DNA from: Eggerthellaceae bacterium
GTDB taxonomy: Bacteria > Actinomycetota > Coriobacteriia > Coriobacteriales > Eggerthellaceae
Assembly (NCBI GenBank): GCA_017434045.1
Contig: JAFRGA010000023.1
Location: 1-64,000, forward strand
Reading direction: 5' to 3'
DNA length: 64,000 nucleotides
The position numbers and the translations under genes are program-made. Below are positions 61,910 to 64,000 of the stretch, piece after piece; within the stretch, counting starts at the first letter, position 1; each line of letters begins with the position of its first letter. The notes beneath the pieces were generated by a model, which did not search any database, was not told the origin of the DNA, and saw only the letters and a list, made by a program, of their open reading frames with translations.

Positions 61910-63811
61910 ATGACCTTGCCCTACGAAAGCATATGGTCAAAGGTTGCGCCCATTGTCGCCAAAGCGGAGCGGCCATCCCGGTACATTAACCATGAGTGGG
62001 GCAGCGTATGCAAGCGAGACTGCGACTTCCGCTTTTGCATGGTGTACCCCGACACGTACGAGCTCGGGCAGGCTAACCAAGCTTTGCGCATTCTCGTGAA
62101 CGCCGTCAACAGATGTGAGGGCATGGCGGCCGAGCGGGGGTTTTTGCCTGCCGCCGATATGTGCGATGCGCTTCGTGCGGAAGGCCTTCCCCTGTTCTCG
62201 ATCGAGGGGTGCGCACCGCTTTCGTCGTTTGATGCGATTGGCATCACGCTGCCCCATGAGCTTGCGGCGACGAATGTGCTGGAAATCCTCGATTTGGCTG
62301 GAATACCCGTGCGTGCCGAGGATAGATCCGACGATGACCCGATTGTCGTCGGGGGAGGCCCATGCGCTTTGAATCCCGAGCCGTATGCGCTTTTCTTCGA
62401 TGCCATCAATATCGGCGAAGGGGAGGAATCCCTGCCCGAAGGACTGCAGGTCATCCGCGCGCTACGTGCTAACGGGGCGTCGCGGGCCGAAATCAGGCGT
62501 GCACTGGCCGGTCTTGAGGGATGGTATGTCCCTCAACTGTACAGATGGCGCGGCGTGGAAGAGGCACAAGCCGCCGGCTCGTGGATAGAGCCTTTGGAAG
62601 AAGGCGTTCCTAACGTCATTGTCAAGCGGGTGTACAAGGGTTTCTCCAGTAGTTCAGGATGGGAACCGTGTGTCGTACCGTTCGCCGAAGCCGTACACGA
62701 CCGTCTCAACGTCGAGATACTCCGGGGGTGTGCCCGCGGTTGTCGTTTCTGCCAGGCGGGCATGATGTATCGACCCGTACGCGAGCGGTCGGCTGAAAAC
62801 GTGGTGTCCTCGGTTCTTACGGGGCTTGCTGAAACGGGCTATGACGAAGTGTCGCTGACGTCGCTCTCGTCCACGGACCATTCTCAGATTCGCGAGATTC
62901 TCATGCGACTCAACAAAGCTTATGCGGATACGGGTGTGCGCATATCCATTCCCTCCCAACGGCTCGATTCATTCGGGGTTGACATGGCTACCCTGGTAGC
63001 CGGTCAGAAAAAGGGAGGACTCACATTCGCTCCCGAAGCCGGTACGCAACGACTTCGCGATGTCATTAACAAGAACGTGACCGAAGACGATTTGCTTGGA
63101 GCGGTCGATGCTGCCTTCTCGGCAGGCTGGCGCCGTTGCAAGCTGTATTTCATGATCGGTCTCCCGACCGAGACTGATGAGGACGTGAAGGGAATTGCCC
63201 GCCTCGTCCAGAAAGCATACGAACGCGCCCGCGAGGTTGTTCCCAAAGATCAGCGCGGATCGATTCAGATCGGCGCTTCGGTGGCATTGTTCGTCCCGAA
63301 AGCCCAGACGCCTTTCCAGTGGGATGGGCAGATTCCCCCCGAAGAGGCTTTGCGGCGCGTCAACCTCTTGAGGCATTCCGTCAAGTACCGCGCCATTACC
63401 ATCAGCTGGCACGACCCTAAGACGAGTTTCGTCGAGGCGGTGATGAGCAGGGGTGGTCGTGAGGCGTCCTACCTGGTGGAAGGAGCGTGGAAGCGAGGTG
63501 CCCGGTTCGATGCCTGGAGCGAGCATTTCAACGAGCAAGCCTGGCGCGATGCGGCCGCCGATCTCGGCTTCGATGTCGAAGCGGCTGCGCAATCGAGCTA
63601 TCCGCTGGATTACGTGATGCCGTGGGGGCATATCAGCTGCGGAACTTCGCTGAAATGGCTTGCACGTGAGCGGATGTTGGCGGAACGCGCCCAGACGACG
63701 CCCGATTGCACGTTCGACCATTGTTCGGCTTGCGGTGTCTGCATGAGTCTCGGAATCGACAACGAGTTGGCAACAGCCCGGGTGACGGCGAGAGGCGGCG
63801 ACGAACGATGA
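61910..63811 (+). CDS. B12-binding-type radical SAM protein (TIGR03960-like)
   Basis: A 633-residue protein. An N-terminal B12-binding-like domain (FRFCMVYPDTYELGQANQALRILVNAVN, PIVVGGGPCALNPEPYALFFDAINIGEGEE) precedes a radical SAM core with CARGCRFCQAG, a CxxxCxxC cluster motif. A Cys-rich tail (CTFDHCSACGVC) may hold a further cluster. This family is found with the next gene upstream of ribonuclease G and ribosomal protein L21 genes in many Gram-positives and is linked by context to RNA or ribosome modification. The ATG is 3 bp after the previous gene and overlaps the next by 4 bp. Confidence 0.92.
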   Translation: MTLPYESIWSKVAPIVAKAERPSRYINHEWGSVCKRDCDFRFCMVYPDTYELGQANQALRILVNAVNRCEGMAAERGFLPAADMCDALRAEGLPLFSIEGCAPLSSFDAIGITLPHELAATNVLEILDLAGIPVRAEDRSDDDPIVVGGGPCALNPEPYALFFDAINIGEGEESLPEGLQVIRALRANGASRAEIRRALAGLEGWYVPQLYRWRGVEEAQAAGSWIEPLEEGVPNVIVKRVYKGFSSSSGWEPCVVPFAEAVHDRLNVEILRGCARGCRFCQAGMMYRPVRERSAENVVSSVLTGLAETGYDEVSLTSLSSTDHSQIREILMRLNKAYADTGVRISIPSQRLDSFGVDMATLVAGQKKGGLTFAPEAGTQRLRDVINKNVTEDDLLGAVDAAFSAGWRRCKLYFMIGLPTETDEDVKGIARLVQKAYERAREVVPKDQRGSIQIGASVALFVPKAQTPFQWDGQIPPEEALRRVNLLRHSVKYRAITISWHDPKTSFVEAVMSRGGREASYLVEGAWKRGARFDAWSEHFNEQAWRDAAADLGFDVEAAAQSSYPLDYVMPWGHISCGTSLKWLARERMLAERAQTTPDCTFDHCSACGVCMSLGIDNELATARVTARGGDER

Positions 63812-64000
63812 CGGATCCCAATGCACGTCAGCTGTTCCGCCTGCGGTCCACCTATATCGAGACGGGGCGTTTGGCAATGCTCTCGCATCTGGAGGTCGCG
63901 CACACGTTGGAACGTACGGTGCGGCGTGCGGGTCTCCCTTTCGCCGTGAGCCAAGGATTCTCGCCCCATATGAAGATCGCCTTCGGGGCGGCCCTTCCAG
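63808..64000 (+). CDS. TIGR03936-type radical-SAM-associated protein, partial
   Basis: Start of a gene that continues beyond the window. The reading MTDPNARQLFRLRSTYIETGRL then LSHLEVAHTLERTVRRAGLPFAVSQGFSPHMKIAFGAALP matches the DUF2344 family, which pairs with the preceding radical SAM protein. The ATG overlaps the upstream stop (ATGA). Only the first 64 codons are visible. Confidence 0.88.
   Translation, partial: MTDPNARQLFRLRSTYIETGRLAMLSHLEVAHTLERTVRRAGLPFAVSQGFSPHMKIAFGAALP

Overview
The window looks like a chromosomal segment of a high-GC Gram-positive bacterium of the class Coriobacteriia, probably Eggerthellaceae. This is inferred from four things: GC-rich coding with short AT-rich control islands; many secreted proteins with Ser/Ala/Glu-rich linkers and Lys-rich C-terminal wall modules and no LPXTG motif; Tat-type lipoprotein signals; and a rod-shape/radical-SAM gene order typical of Gram-positives. 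No prophage, transposase gene or CRISPR array was seen.

Layout. 1-4375: ligA, then a secreted M23 peptidase on the minus strand. 4375-25900: a metallophore-type uptake island. One FecB/FecC/FecE-type ABC importer is split across a divergent promoter (lipoprotein minus, permease-ATPase plus). A second one (permease, ATPase, lipoprotein) runs directly into an ExbB-like proton channel, an ExbD-like DUF2149 protein and a membrane-anchored giant surface protein. Two more giant wall proteins follow. The joining of an ExbB/ExbD-like pair to ABC importers and surface proteins in a single-membrane bacterium is the most interesting signal here. 26100-35440: a molybdenum island (DUF364 protein, MoeA, THEP1-like NTPase, ModA, ModB with an extracellular domain, ModC, MoaA, MoaC). 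35440-41170: an intergenic tandem/inverted repeat, a gamma-carbonic-anhydrase-like protein, a membrane protein under an operator-bearing promoter, a TetR regulator, a YfcE-like phosphodiesterase, an MFS transporter and a PF06541-like membrane protein. 41290-46450: infC-rpmI-rplT behind an attenuator-like leader, tRNA-Glu, a DEAD-box helicase, a TrmA/RlmD-type methyltransferase and tRNA-Arg. 46540-50340 (minus strand): a beta-lactamase-fold serine hydrolase, a flippase-like membrane protein and a GT2 glycosyltransferase. 50560-54370: cyclophilin, a TPR protein, two HExxH proteins and an unknown small protein. 54700-64000: mreB-mreC-mreD-PBP2-rodA, a DUF697-like protein and a radical SAM pair; the last gene is cut by the window end.

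How the parts fit. The two ABC importers, the ExbB/D-like motor and the surface proteins may form one uptake or adhesion machine for iron, heme or a corrinoid; the substrate cannot be read from the sequence. The molybdenum island couples molybdate import to cofactor assembly, consistent with a respiratory metabolism rich in molybdoenzymes. The rod cluster is conventional except for an extra N-terminal membrane segment in PBP2. Repeats recur between genes: a 31-bp palindrome in two copies, a mosaic inverted repeat in three copies, a REP-like element inserted in the leader of a lipoprotein gene, and three degenerate modules after tRNA-Glu.
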